64,000 nt of DNA from Rhizomicrobium electricum (GCF_011762045.1 NZ_JAASQS010000009.1:124001-188000); one strand, 5' to 3'. Positions 32,414-40,544 are shown, counted from the stretch's first letter. Notes: generated by a model not told the origin, from the sequence alone. Numbers and translations: made by a program.

Positions 32414-32827
32414 ATGAGCGATCTGCCCTACACCACCGATCTGTTGCGGCTCGCCGCCGAAGCGCATGGGGCCGGAAGGCTCGAACCGCCATGCCTCAGC
32501 CATACCGAAGCCAATCCCGTTTGCGGCGACCGGACCACGGTCGACCTGCATATTTCCAGCGATAACATCGAGGCCATGGCGCACGAGACCATGGCCTGTG
32601 TGCTGACCCAGGCCTCCGCTTCGATCCTGGGACAGTCCCTTGCCGGGCATTCGCTGGCCGACCTGAAGGCCTTGCGTGAGGCGGTTGCTGCCATGCTGGA
32701 GGGCGGCCCTGCCCCGGACGGAGGCTTCTCGGCCTATCGCCACCTTGCCGACGTCGCCCGTCATCCGGCGCGGCATCGCTGCGTGCTGCTGCCGATCGAT
32801 GCGGCGATCAAAGCGGCGCAAGGCTGA
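32414..32827 (+). CDS. iron-sulfur cluster assembly scaffold (NifU/IscU N-terminal domain) protein
   Basis: A 137-residue protein with the NifU N-terminal fold. The LEPPCLSHTEANPVCGDRTTVDL segment carries two of the cluster cysteines and the hallmark PxCGDxxxV; HETMACVLTQASASIL carries a second conserved cysteine, and HRCVLLPIDAAIKA a late one. The HAETxA-like spacing and short length resemble the SufU/IscU-like stand-alone proteins of Alphaproteobacteria. It would take part in Fe-S cluster handling, but no isc or suf genes are nearby. A 41-codon frame (32292-32417) overlaps its start with ATGA; I do not consider it established as a gene. Confidence 0.75.
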   Translation: MSDLPYTTDLLRLAAEAHGAGRLEPPCLSHTEANPVCGDRTTVDLHISSDNIEAMAHETMACVLTQASASILGQSLAGHSLADLKALREAVAAMLEGGPAPDGGFSAYRHLADVARHPARHRCVLLPIDAAIKAAQG

Positions 32828-32852
32828 CGCCCAGGGATTTTCCTGAAGCGCT

Positions 32853-34454
32853 CTATCCGCGCCCGAACCAGCAGGCCAACGGCCCAAGGTCGAGAGTATC
32901 GCCGCGGACCGTCGCCTCGCCGCAGCCGAGGTCGAGCGGCTGCACAGCGCCGAGCGGATCGAGGTCGAACGAAGCCGGCTGGCGGCTGAGATTGAAAACG
33001 CAGATCAGCCTCTCCTCGCCCAGCTTGCGGACGAACGCGAGCACCGGCAACGGCGCCGGGACGAACTTCATCTCGCCCGTGACGAGGGACGGTTCGGCCT
33101 TGCGGGCGGCCAGGAATCTGCGGGCGTAGGCCAGCGTCGAGTGCGGGTCGTTCTCCTGCTCGGAAACCGCCAGCGCCTTATGGGCCGGGCCCACAGGCAG
33201 CCAGGGCGTACCGGAGGAGAACCCGTAATGGACCGCGGAGGCGTCCCACGGCATCGGCGTGCGGCATCCGTCACGGCCCTTGGCGACCGGGTAATAGAGG
33301 TCGCCGACTGGATCGCGAAGCTGGTCGCGGCGGAGGTCGACGTCGGTCAGACCCAGTTCCTCGCCTTGGTAGAGGCAGACGGTGCCCTTGATGGCGAACA
33401 GCAGCGCCAGCATCAGCTTGGCCAGCGCCGGATCGCCCTCCGGCTTGCCGCCGAAGCGGCTGACGGTGCGCGAGATATCGTGATTGCAGAAGGCGACCAC
33501 CGGCCAGTGCCGCGGATGGCCGCTGAGAAGCGCGTAGTTGCCGGTGATGAAGCCGGGGCTGAGCAGCTTCTGACGCAGCATGAAGAAGGTGTAGCCGCCG
33601 TGCAGGCCCTCGTCCGGCGCGGCATAGGCCCCGGCGCGCTCGTATCCTTCGGAGAACTCGCCGAAGACGAAACGGTCCCCGTGTGCTTCCACGCGGCGGC
33701 GGATCTGCTCCAGCACCAGGACGTTCTCGGGCAGATTGCAGTCGAACAGATGCTCCTGGAGATTGTCGGCATCCGCCCAGGTGGTGTCGGTCCGCATCTG
33801 CTGCGGTACCGGCGGATTATCCCGCAACAGCGTGTCGTGGAGATAGGCGTTGGCGACGTCCAGCCGGTAGCCGTCGACGCCGCGATTGAGCCAGAAATCG
33901 AGCACCTTCAGCCCGGCCTCGCGCGCCTTCGGATGCTGCCAGTTCAGCTTGGGCTGCTGGCGGAGGAATTTGTGGTGGAAATGCTGGCGCCGGGCCGGGT
34001 GATAGGACCATGCCGGGCCGCCGAACGCCGACAGCCAGTTGTTCGGGGCGGTGCCGTCTTCCTTGGGATCGGCCCAGACGTACCAGTCCGATTTCTCGCC
34101 CCGCTGCATCGAATCCCGGAACCAGGGATGCTCGTCGGACGTGTGGCAGAGGACTTCGTCGAGCAGCACCTTGAGACCGCGCGCGTGGGCCTCGGCCACC
34201 AGCCGGTCGAAATCGGCCAAGGTGCCGTAATCGGGGTGGACGTCTTCGTAGTCCGAGACGTCGTAGCCCCAATCGCGGTTCGGCGACGGGTGGATCGGCG
34301 ACAGCCAGATGGCGTCGACGCCGAGCGCCTTGATGTAATCGAGCTTCGCCGTCAGGCCGGCGAAATCGCCCTGCCCGTCGCCGTTGCCGTCCGCAAAGCT
34401 GCGGACATAGACCTGATAGACAACGGCGCCCTGCCACCAGGGTGCGGTCACCAT
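32853..34454 (-). CDS. GH13 alpha-glucosidase / oligo-1,6-glucosidase-like enzyme
   Basis: A 533-residue cytoplasmic glycoside hydrolase family 13 protein. Conserved regions are in order: I (DEVLCHTS), II with the nucleophile Asp in GVDGYRLDVANAY, III with the acid Glu in FGEFSEG, and IV with FCNHDISR. The N-terminus WWQGAVVYQVYVRSFADGNGDGQGDFAGL and the QGEELGLTDVDL region are typical of alpha-glucosidases acting on short malto- or isomalto-oligosaccharides or sucrose. A C-terminal beta domain is complete. Its ATG shares its A with the TGA of the upstream clpP-like gene, so the two are linked on one transcript. No signal peptide. Confidence 0.9.
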   Translation of the reverse strand: MVTAPWWQGAVVYQVYVRSFADGNGDGQGDFAGLTAKLDYIKALGVDAIWLSPIHPSPNRDWGYDVSDYEDVHPDYGTLADFDRLVAEAHARGLKVLLDEVLCHTSDEHPWFRDSMQRGEKSDWYVWADPKEDGTAPNNWLSAFGGPAWSYHPARRQHFHHKFLRQQPKLNWQHPKAREAGLKVLDFWLNRGVDGYRLDVANAYLHDTLLRDNPPVPQQMRTDTTWADADNLQEHLFDCNLPENVLVLEQIRRRVEAHGDRFVFGEFSEGYERAGAYAAPDEGLHGGYTFFMLRQKLLSPGFITGNYALLSGHPRHWPVVAFCNHDISRTVSRFGGKPEGDPALAKLMLALLFAIKGTVCLYQGEELGLTDVDLRRDQLRDPVGDLYYPVAKGRDGCRTPMPWDASAVHYGFSSGTPWLPVGPAHKALAVSEQENDPHSTLAYARRFLAARKAEPSLVTGEMKFVPAPLPVLAFVRKLGEERLICVFNLSRQPASFDLDPLGAVQPLDLGCGEATVRGDTLDLGPLACWFGRG

Positions 34455-35053
34455 CAGAGATCGCAGGCCGTGGGCACGATCTTGGTCACCAGGCCGTATT
34501 CGACCGCCTGCTCCGCGCCCATCCAGAAATTGCGCTCGGTGTCGGCGACAACGCGTTCGATGGTCTGGCCGGTTTCGCGGGCAATGATCCGGTTGAGACG
34601 CTCGCGCATCTTCAGGATCTCTTCGGCTTCGATCGAAATGTCCGACGCTTGGCCGCGCACGCCGCCGAGCGGCTGGTGCAGCAGGAAGCGGGTATTCGGC
34701 AGGCAGAAGCGGCTATCCTTGTTGGCGCCGAGGAAGATGTGCGCGCCGGCCGAGGCGACCCAGCCGGTGCCGATCACCTTCACCCGCGGGCCGACATAAC
34801 GCAGCATGTCGTGCATGGTGTCGCCGGCTTCGACATGGCCGCCGGGCGAGTTGATGATGACCTTGATGTCGTCGTTGTTTTCGGCGGCCAGGGCCAGAAG
34901 CTGGGCGGACACCCGCTCGGCCATCTTCATATCGACTTCGCCGAAGATGAGGACCGTGCGCGACTTGAACAGCGCCTTTTGAACCGGAGCGGACTGCGGC
35001 TCGGGCAGTTCAACCTTGGTCTTCTCGTCTTCTTCTTCGTCGAGGCGGTACAT
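34454..35053 (-). CDS. ClpP-like serine protease subunit (divergent paralogue)
   Basis: A 199-residue ClpP-family protein. The triad is present: Ser101 in GWVASAGAHI, His126 in FLLHQPLGG and Asp171 in VVADTERNFWM. The oligomer-sensor/handle sequence EILKMRERLNRIIARETGQT is conserved. It differs from housekeeping ClpP in having ASAG instead of ASMG, a short acidic N-terminus (DEEEDEKTKVE) in place of the axial-loop sequence, and no typical hydrophobic pocket residues at the start, so interaction with ClpX/ClpA is uncertain. No clpX follows; the GH13 gene does. A second, main clpP-clpX locus is expected elsewhere. Confidence 0.82.
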   Translation of the reverse strand: MYRLDEEEDEKTKVELPEPQSAPVQKALFKSRTVLIFGEVDMKMAERVSAQLLALAAENNDDIKVIINSPGGHVEAGDTMHDMLRYVGPRVKVIGTGWVASAGAHIFLGANKDSRFCLPNTRFLLHQPLGGVRGQASDISIEAEEILKMRERLNRIIARETGQTIERVVADTERNFWMGAEQAVEYGLVTKIVPTACDL

Positions 35054-35190
35054 GTGTGCTCCTATGGGGCGGACCCCCAATCCATACAGCCCCGCCAGCA
35101 TGCCGTCCAGACGCTTAACAGCGGGTTTCGGGCTTTTGCGTCAAGGGCTTGGGCGGGCGACACCGCCGGGAAGCATCGCCCGCGCCGGAT

Positions 35191-35703
35191 TCAGTGTCCC
35201 GCCGGGACCGTGCAGGTCGGCGACAGCCATTTGGCGTCCATGAACATCTCATGGGTCATGGTCTGGCCTTCCCTGGTCATCGTCATGGTCTGGTGGCCCT
35301 TGTAGTGCTCGGGCGAGTCGAAGGTCACCTCGGTATGGCCTTTGCCGTTCATTTCGCCGGTGCAGACGACGTCGGCGCTGAACGTGTTGCCTTTCACGCT
35401 CATGTTGGCGGCCTTGCAGGGGCTGTCCGGACGGGTGAGCTGCGGCTTGTCGTTTTTGACCTGATCTTCGGTCATGCAGTATTTGGTGGTCATGCCGCCG
35501 CCCGGGTTCATCTGAACGCCGTGCGCCTTCATGCGCGCCTGAACCTCCGGCGGCATTTTCGACATGTCGGGCATCTTCACCATGGCATTGTCCATACCGC
35601 CCATCTTGGTGGTGACCTGCCAAGTCCCGACCTTGCCATGCCCTGCCATAGCTGCCGGAGCGAGAAGAACGGCGCAAGCGGCGCCGATAACCAACACACG
35701 CAT
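35191..35703 (-). CDS. exported DUF3617 protein
   Basis: A 170-residue protein with a signal peptide (1-22, ending AMA). The mature part begins GKVGTWQVTTKM and contains TTKYCMTEDQV, DSPCKAANMSVKGNTFSADVVCTGEM and HEMFMDAKWLSPTC, with four cysteines likely in two disulfides; this is the pattern of DUF3617, a family of unknown periplasmic proteins. It is also Met-rich (KMPDMSKMPPEVQARM), which may be relevant to metal binding but is not proof. ATG 35703 was chosen; a TTG two codons upstream is in frame. It follows the large secreted protein on the same strand. Confidence 0.82.
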   Translation of the reverse strand: MRVLVIGAACAVLLAPAAMAGHGKVGTWQVTTKMGGMDNAMVKMPDMSKMPPEVQARMKAHGVQMNPGGGMTTKYCMTEDQVKNDKPQLTRPDSPCKAANMSVKGNTFSADVVCTGEMNGKGHTEVTFDSPEHYKGHQTMTMTREGQTMTHEMFMDAKWLSPTCTVPAGH

Positions 35704-35727
35704 CTGCAAACCTCCCAGTTGAATCGC

Positions 35728-37659
35728 TCAACGCTCGATTCTGTAGGTCCGCCACGAATGGGCCTCAAGCGAAATCGGGAATGCCGTGCCCGAGGGCGCC
35801 AGGATAGGCCGTCCGCGCGCGTCCTTCTGCGGCGGCGGCGGAGCCTTGGCGGCGACGAGCTTGCCGGTTTTGAGGTCCCGCAGCTTGGCGTCGTTGCCTG
35901 GCACCACGATGTTCACCGTCGCCGGAGCGTCGCGGAAGGATTCGACCGCCAGCGTGTTGTTGTCGTAGGCGAACAGCGACACCAGATCGGGCGCATCGAT
36001 CCGCACCGGAAAATCGGCGAGCAGATAATGCTTGATCTGGCTGAGGGCGGCTTGCGGCATGGCATAGAGATCGGCCGCATTGTCGGGAACGTTCAGGAGG
36101 TAGATCGTTCCCTTCGAATAGCCGTTCATCAGCAGCAGCGGATTGCCTTTCGCGCCCGCCGTGCCGCGGATGATCGCCCAGGAGTCGTTTGTGTAGAACC
36201 GCACCTCGGGAAACAGGATCGGCGTTTTCGGCTGTCCCAGCGACTGGCCGTTGCCGGCGCCGAAGCCGTTGACGAACTCGCGGATGCCGATCACCCGGCC
36301 GGTGGTCTCCCATTCGGCGATGGTCTTGAAGCCCTTGTCCTGCATGGCGCGCAGGAAGCCCGAGGTGATGACGACATTGCCGCCGGACTTCAGCTGCGCA
36401 TCGATCTTCTTGACGATGTCGGGATCGTATTTGGCTTCTTCGGTGAGAAGAACGAGCTTGGCGCCTTGCGGGAACGTCGGCGTCATCTCGATCGGAATGC
36501 CGATATTGCCGAGATAATGCTGCAGGAAATCCTCGCCGTCGGACTGATAGGGCTTGTAGCTCGGAATGCCGATCGGCGTGCCGAGATCGCCCAGCGCCTT
36601 GTCGACTTCCTCAAGCGAATAGCCGGCGACGCGGCCCCAACCGAAACTGTCGCCCTTGCCCGCCGGGGTGTAGCCCTTGGCCATGTCGGCCCAATTGAAA
36701 CTGGTCGGCCGTTTCTCCCACGCACCGCGTGCGCCCGCAGCGACCGGATAACGCGGATCGACAAGGTCGTGCCAGTTGAACAGCGTGATCTCGCGCGCCT
36801 TGGCGAACATCGTGTCCCAAAGCTGCTCGGCATAGCGGTCGGCGTATTTGATGCTGTAGGTGTCGACCCAGCCGCCGCCGTTGCCGCCGTTATGGCCGGT
36901 GGGACGGATGTTATCGAAATAGCGGATGATGCCGTAGCTCTCGTACTGCTGCAGCAGTTGGTCGGTGACGAACGGATCGCGCGTCTCGGTGCCGGTATAG
37001 ATGCCGTCGAACATCTGGGCTTCCTTGTCCAAGTCGTAGCCCAGGCCTTGGAAATGCGGATACCAGTTCGGATATTTGATGACCACCTTGACCGACGGGT
37101 TCGCCGCCTTGGCCGGACCGATCACGAGATCCTTGGCCACTTCGCGCATCTTGCCGAGCCGGTAGGCCGTCCAGCTTTTGTCGCCCTTAGCGGCGATATC
37201 GGCATCGGACTTGGCGGTGTAGAAGAAGAAATCGTCGAGGATCACTTCGTTGAAGTGCCGGGCCGCAAGCTCGGACGCTTTCTGGCATTCGGCGCGATCG
37301 GCGGAATCTTCATAATCGAAGGTGCCGAACTGGCCGTTCTTGCCGCCCGCCGCCAGCGTGACGCCGCCCGCCACGATGATGCCTTTAGCCTCGAATGCCT
37401 TCTTCACCGCCTCGGTTTCGGCGTCGGTCGCGAAGATGTGATTGCGATAAACCTCGACATACACTTTGTCGAACTTGAGCTGGCGCTGCATGCGGTCGTA
37501 CTGGCGCGCGAATTCGGCCGGATCGGCGAGCTGCTTGGTGGTGCCCACGACGACGTAGATCGCAGTGCGGAAATTCTTGTATTTGCCGATATCGGCGCCC
37601 GCAGGCCCCAGAGCACCAAAAACCAATACGGCCAGTAACGCGCCAACGAACCTGCGCAT
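35728..37659 (-). CDS. large exported protein of unknown function
   Basis: A 643-residue protein that I do not recognise with certainty. A signal peptide (1-22, ending AGA) precedes a domain that reads like an alternating beta/alpha fold: KFDKVYVEVYRNHIFAT, GIIVAGGVTLAAGG, EVILDDFFFYTAKSD, VKVVIKYPNWYPHF, MFDGIYTGTETRD and ITLFNWHDLVDPRY. The VEVY, LDDFFFY and IYTGTETR strands ends carry acidic residues as in TIM-barrel glycosidases. Residues 330-510 look like a Rossmann-like/GATase segment (GAKLVLLTEEAKYDP, GGNVVITSGFLRAM), and a C-terminal beta-sandwich ends FPISLEAHSWRTYRIER. GGGAGAACG precedes the ATG. A LacI-like site 46 bases upstream and xylA next to it suggest a role in plant-polysaccharide use. 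Confidence 0.55.
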   Translation of the reverse strand: MRRFVGALLAVLVFGALGPAGADIGKYKNFRTAIYVVVGTTKQLADPAEFARQYDRMQRQLKFDKVYVEVYRNHIFATDAETEAVKKAFEAKGIIVAGGVTLAAGGKNGQFGTFDYEDSADRAECQKASELAARHFNEVILDDFFFYTAKSDADIAAKGDKSWTAYRLGKMREVAKDLVIGPAKAANPSVKVVIKYPNWYPHFQGLGYDLDKEAQMFDGIYTGTETRDPFVTDQLLQQYESYGIIRYFDNIRPTGHNGGNGGGWVDTYSIKYADRYAEQLWDTMFAKAREITLFNWHDLVDPRYPVAAGARGAWEKRPTSFNWADMAKGYTPAGKGDSFGWGRVAGYSLEEVDKALGDLGTPIGIPSYKPYQSDGEDFLQHYLGNIGIPIEMTPTFPQGAKLVLLTEEAKYDPDIVKKIDAQLKSGGNVVITSGFLRAMQDKGFKTIAEWETTGRVIGIREFVNGFGAGNGQSLGQPKTPILFPEVRFYTNDSWAIIRGTAGAKGNPLLLMNGYSKGTIYLLNVPDNAADLYAMPQAALSQIKHYLLADFPVRIDAPDLVSLFAYDNNTLAVESFRDAPATVNIVVPGNDAKLRDLKTGKLVAAKAPPPPQKDARGRPILAPSGTAFPISLEAHSWRTYRIER

Positions 37660-37704
37660 ATCGTTCTCCCTCAAGCGCCCGGCAAACCCGAGTCTCGAAA
37701 AAGA

Positions 37705-37719
37705 TGGTAAGCGCTATCA
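37705..37719. promoter_or_regulatory. LacI-type operator-like site upstream of the large exported protein
   Basis: TGGTAAGCGCTATCA is a near-palindrome with the TGRTA...TAYCA ends and central GCGC of LacI-family operators, but with one base more than the 14-base sites upstream of xylA. It lies 46 bases before the start codon, a normal place for a repressor. Confidence 0.4.
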
Positions 37720-37779
37720 AGCGCGCAGACGAGACTACCGCGACGATAGTCTTACTTTACGCTGAAGAGTTGTTGTTGC

Positions 37780-37811
37780 GGGCGCCCTCCCCGGCTCCGG
37801 CGAAGGCGCCC
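37780..37811 (-). terminator. hairpin after xylA
   Basis: GGGCGCC (37780-37786) pairs with GGCGCCC (37805-37811), with an inner CCGG/CCGG pairing. It begins seven bases beyond the xylA stop. There is no U tract on the minus strand, so it may act as a 3'-end stabiliser or weak terminator. Confidence 0.4.
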
Positions 37812-37818
37812 AGCGAGG

Positions 37819-39120
37819 TCAGCTTCCGGCGACGATCGCTTCCGCCAGTTCCTGGCGACCCGATACCGGTTTGGGATCGAGATTCCTGGCAATCGCGAGA
37901 TCGGCCAAGGCGTCGAGGGCAAGAGTTCCCGTCGCAATCGCCTGTCCGAGTTCGCCCTTCCAGCCGGCATAGCGCTCCGCCTTCAACGCCGCGAGACGTT
38001 GCCCGGCGACGATCTTTTCCGCCGCCAGCAATGCCTCCGCCACCACGTCGATGGCGGCGACATGAGCGATGACCAGATCGTCAGGATCGACCGATTGCCG
38101 CCGGATCCGAGCATCGATGTTGAAGCCGCCCGACGGCAAGCCGCCCGCCTCCAGCAGAAGCACCATCGCTGGTGTCAGATCGAGCGCGTTGTGCGGGAAC
38201 TGCGCCGTGTTCCAGTTTGTGCGCGGATCGCCGCGATTGACGTCAATCGAGCCGAGCACGTCCAGGATCTGCGCCGACGCGATCTCATGTTCGAAGTCGA
38301 GGCCCGCCAGCGTGGCGTTGTTGACTTCGACACTGACCTTGACGTCCTTGAGAAGGTCGTAGCGCTGCAAGAATGCGAACACAGTGGCGACATCGCGGCC
38401 GTATTGGGCCTTGAGCGGCTCGAACGGCTTGGGCTCGATCAGGATCGGACCTTTGAAGCCGATACGGTGCTTGTGCTCCACCACCATTGCCAGAAAGCGG
38501 CCGAGGCGATCCAGTTCGGCCTTCAGGTCCGTGTTGAGAAGCGTGTCGTAGCCTTCGCGATGACTGAGTACGGTATAGGCTTCGCCGCCGAGACGGTGCG
38601 TGGTCTCGAGCATGAACCGCACTTGCGCGGCCGCGTAGGCAAACACTTCGGGGTCGGGATTGGTCGCGGCCCCGGCCGCATAGCGCGGATGCTCGTACAG
38701 GTTCGCCCCGCCCCAAAGCAGCTTCACGCCAGAGGCCTGCATCTCCGCAGCAATGGTTTCCGCGATCCGCTCGAGATTTTCCCGGTGCTCGGCAAGGCTC
38801 GACGGCTCGGCAATGGCGTCGTGATCGAGGAAAGTGAAATACGGCACTCCGAGCCGGGCAAAAAAGCCGAATGCCGCGGCGCACCTCGCGTCCGCTTTTT
38901 CCTGCCCCGGACCGAGCCAGGGCCGCGGCAGCGTGCCGTCGCCGAACCATTCCTTGCCCGACCATGCCACCGACGGGCCGTAGGCTGCCGCGAGGCGCAA
39001 CCAGGCTGCCATCGGCTTGCCGAGGACCGGGCGGTCCTTGTCGTATGCCTTGAATGCCAACGTGTTGGTGCTGTCCGGGCCTTCGAACCGGATCGCGTCT
39101 GTTTTTGTGAACGTCGTCAT
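37819..39120 (-). CDS. xylA: xylose isomerase
   Basis: A 433-residue TIM-barrel metalloenzyme converting D-xylose to D-xylulose. Signature sequences are all present: MAAWLRLAAAYGPSVAW near the N-terminus, the active-site His in TFLDHDAIAE, LLWGGANLYEHPRY, SHREGYDTLLNTD, metal-binding Glu in GPILIEPKPFEP, VEVNNATLAGLDFEHEI and LGSIDVNRGDPRTNWNTAQFP. It belongs to the long, class II type (about 440 residues). ATG 39120 begins MTTFTKTDAIRFEGPDS. It is preceded by a pair of LacI-type operators at 39271-39317. No xylulokinase gene is in the window. Confidence 0.96.
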   Translation of the reverse strand: MTTFTKTDAIRFEGPDSTNTLAFKAYDKDRPVLGKPMAAWLRLAAAYGPSVAWSGKEWFGDGTLPRPWLGPGQEKADARCAAAFGFFARLGVPYFTFLDHDAIAEPSSLAEHRENLERIAETIAAEMQASGVKLLWGGANLYEHPRYAAGAATNPDPEVFAYAAAQVRFMLETTHRLGGEAYTVLSHREGYDTLLNTDLKAELDRLGRFLAMVVEHKHRIGFKGPILIEPKPFEPLKAQYGRDVATVFAFLQRYDLLKDVKVSVEVNNATLAGLDFEHEIASAQILDVLGSIDVNRGDPRTNWNTAQFPHNALDLTPAMVLLLEAGGLPSGGFNIDARIRRQSVDPDDLVIAHVAAIDVVAEALLAAEKIVAGQRLAALKAERYAGWKGELGQAIATGTLALDALADLAIARNLDPKPVSGRQELAEAIVAGS

Positions 39121-39270
39121 GGACGTTTTCCCTGTTTGGCCGGCGGCGGGCATGCGTTTGGAGAGCACGCGGACTCGACGTCCGCGCGGCGGGACATGCC
39201 TGATACCGTCCAGTTTAGTCGTGCCCCTCCCGTGAGCACGGCACCGCCCCCGGACTCAGCCGGGTTGGCG

Positions 39271-39317
39271 TGATAACGCTACCATAGCACAACCATGCAG
39301 GGTTGGTAGCGTTATCA
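39271..39317 (-). promoter_or_regulatory. paired LacI-family operators upstream of xylA
   Basis: TGATAACGCTACCA (39271-39284) and TGGTAGCGTTATCA (39304-39317) are exact inverted copies, and each fits the LacI-family half-symmetry TGRTARCGYTAYCA. Centres are 33 bases apart, about three helical turns. CAACC/GGTTG between them extends the dyad. They lie 151 to 197 bases before the xylA start in a 303-base non-coding gap; a sugar-responsive XylR-like repressor is the obvious candidate, but its gene is not in the window. Confidence 0.75.
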
Positions 39318-39423
39318 TTGGTGCAATTAAGAGTGATTATCAGGTTTAGCGGCAAAGCTCCGCCGTGCGGCCGAGCACTGCACCGCTTCGAACGTCAGCG
39401 GGTTCATCCCGTTGAGGCCCCCG

Positions 39424-39819
39424 CTAATCGATGATTGCATCACCCTTCGACAATGCTCGGGCGACGCCATCTTTCATCTGCTGCAATTGTTCGGGCGGGT
39501 GTCCTTGCCACTTGATGACTTCGGCAATGACGCGAAGCGGTTCACGGGAGCGATACGATAACGTCGGATTTCCCGGAAACTTCTTGTCCGTCAGGTTCGG
39601 GTCGTCCTCGATTGGCCCAGTCGGCTCCACAACATAAATTCGTTCTTGGCCATTGCCGGCGGCGAGTTCGGCGCCCCAGATCGCGGCATCCAGCGTACCT
39701 GCGAAATAAACCCAGGATAGCGGCTTCGCCTCGGTAAAGTTGGACTTATAGCCGACGACAATCAGGTCTCCGGGTTTCAGATCGGCCCGCGTGCCGTGAA
39801 AGAACGATCGCGTAAACAT
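39424..39819 (-). CDS. arr: NAD(+)--rifampin ADP-ribosyltransferase
   Basis: A 131-residue Arr protein, which inactivates rifamycins by ADP-ribosylating the C23 hydroxyl with NAD+. The family sequence is easy to see: SFFHGTRADLKPGDLI, VYFAGTLDAAIWGAELA, RIYVVEPTGPIEDDPNLTDKK, FPGNPTLSYRSREPLRV and the end SKGDAIID. It is full length for the family. By eye its base composition is less GC-rich than its neighbours, which would fit acquisition, but no mobile element flanks it. It stands upstream of xylA on the same strand, with the xylA operators between. Confidence 0.93.
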   Translation of the reverse strand: MFTRSFFHGTRADLKPGDLIVVGYKSNFTEAKPLSWVYFAGTLDAAIWGAELAAGNGQERIYVVEPTGPIEDDPNLTDKKFPGNPTLSYRSREPLRVIAEVIKWQGHPPEQLQQMKDGVARALSKGDAIID

Positions 39820-39938
39820 GCTGGCGACTCTGACATCGGCTCTCGCCTCCTTTCATGTGAAATCGAAGAGTATCGTCGAGCAGAACGGCCACGCGGTGCC
39901 CGTTTGACAGGCTGCGTTGTCCGATCACCTGCCGGCGC

Positions 39939-40511
39939 TTACCGCCGGTCGATCATTTTCTTCAGTTCTTCCGCCTGCTCGGCTTGCGGCGGAACCTCCA
40001 ATTCCTTGCGCAGGGCATCCGAGATCAACGAACGATCATACGGCTCTTGCGTCCATGGCCCGCTGGCTTTGGGATCAAGGAACTGGGGCGTGACGTATTG
40101 CGTGCCGAACACCTGCTTCTGACCGATTTTCATGAGATAGCGGTCGAGCGTTGCTGCGGCGATCCAAACCCCATCCTTGTTGCCTTTGTTCACTGCAACT
40201 GTCGCCAAGATATGAGCAAGAAGATAGTCGTTTGCACTGTCGCCGTGCTGGAACACGAATGCGGCTTCAAGGTAATCATCGCCCGAATGCAGCGCTCCTT
40301 GGGACAGAAGCGTAGCCGTACGTGCCCGCCGCACTTTGTCCGCAGCGGCGACGGCCTCCCAATTGACCTTGTCAGCCTGACGCTCGGATTGATCGGCGTC
40401 GAAAATCGCTTTCATCTCGGGATTGGACGGTACGGCAACCGACGCTGCTGAGGCAGGAACCGTAAGTGTCCAGGCTGCAAAAACCAGCAAAAGAACAATC
40501 GCACTGCGCAT
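39939..40511 (-). CDS. exported hypothetical protein resembling DUF6624
   Basis: A 190-residue protein with signal peptide 1-22 (ending ASA). The mature part, EMKAIFDADQSERQADKVNWEAV through HGDSANDYLLAHILATVAVNKG and AAATLDRYLMKIGQKQVFGTQY, has the DQxxR, QHxD-like, and DRxxxxxGxxQxFGTQ pattern that I associate with DUF6624, a mostly helical domain of unknown function. I am moderately sure of that family link. It ends with an acidic/basic helix (AEQAEELKKMIDRR). A 119-base gap separates it from arr; no operon partner is evident. Confidence 0.6.
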   Translation of the reverse strand: MRSAIVLLLVFAAWTLTVPASAASVAVPSNPEMKAIFDADQSERQADKVNWEAVAAADKVRRARTATLLSQGALHSGDDYLEAAFVFQHGDSANDYLLAHILATVAVNKGNKDGVWIAAATLDRYLMKIGQKQVFGTQYVTPQFLDPKASGPWTQEPYDRSLISDALRKELEVPPQAEQAEELKKMIDRR

Positions 40512-40544
40512 CGCATGCCCCTCGCCATCACAACAACGCGGTGA

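Noticed and set aside
32292-32417. 41-codon frame whose TGA overlaps the Fe-S scaffold start (ATGA)
   Set aside because: The overlap is suggestive of a leader peptide, but there is no Shine-Dalgarno and no recognisable sequence; left as unproven.
35149-37638. Open frame of 829 codons on the plus strand
   Set aside because: Antisense to the DUF3617 and large exported protein genes, which have signal peptides and Shine-Dalgarno sequences.
39201-39212. TGATACCGTCCA as a third LacI-type operator before xylA
   Set aside because: It shares TGATA and CCA but is two bases too short and asymmetrical compared with the paired sites.
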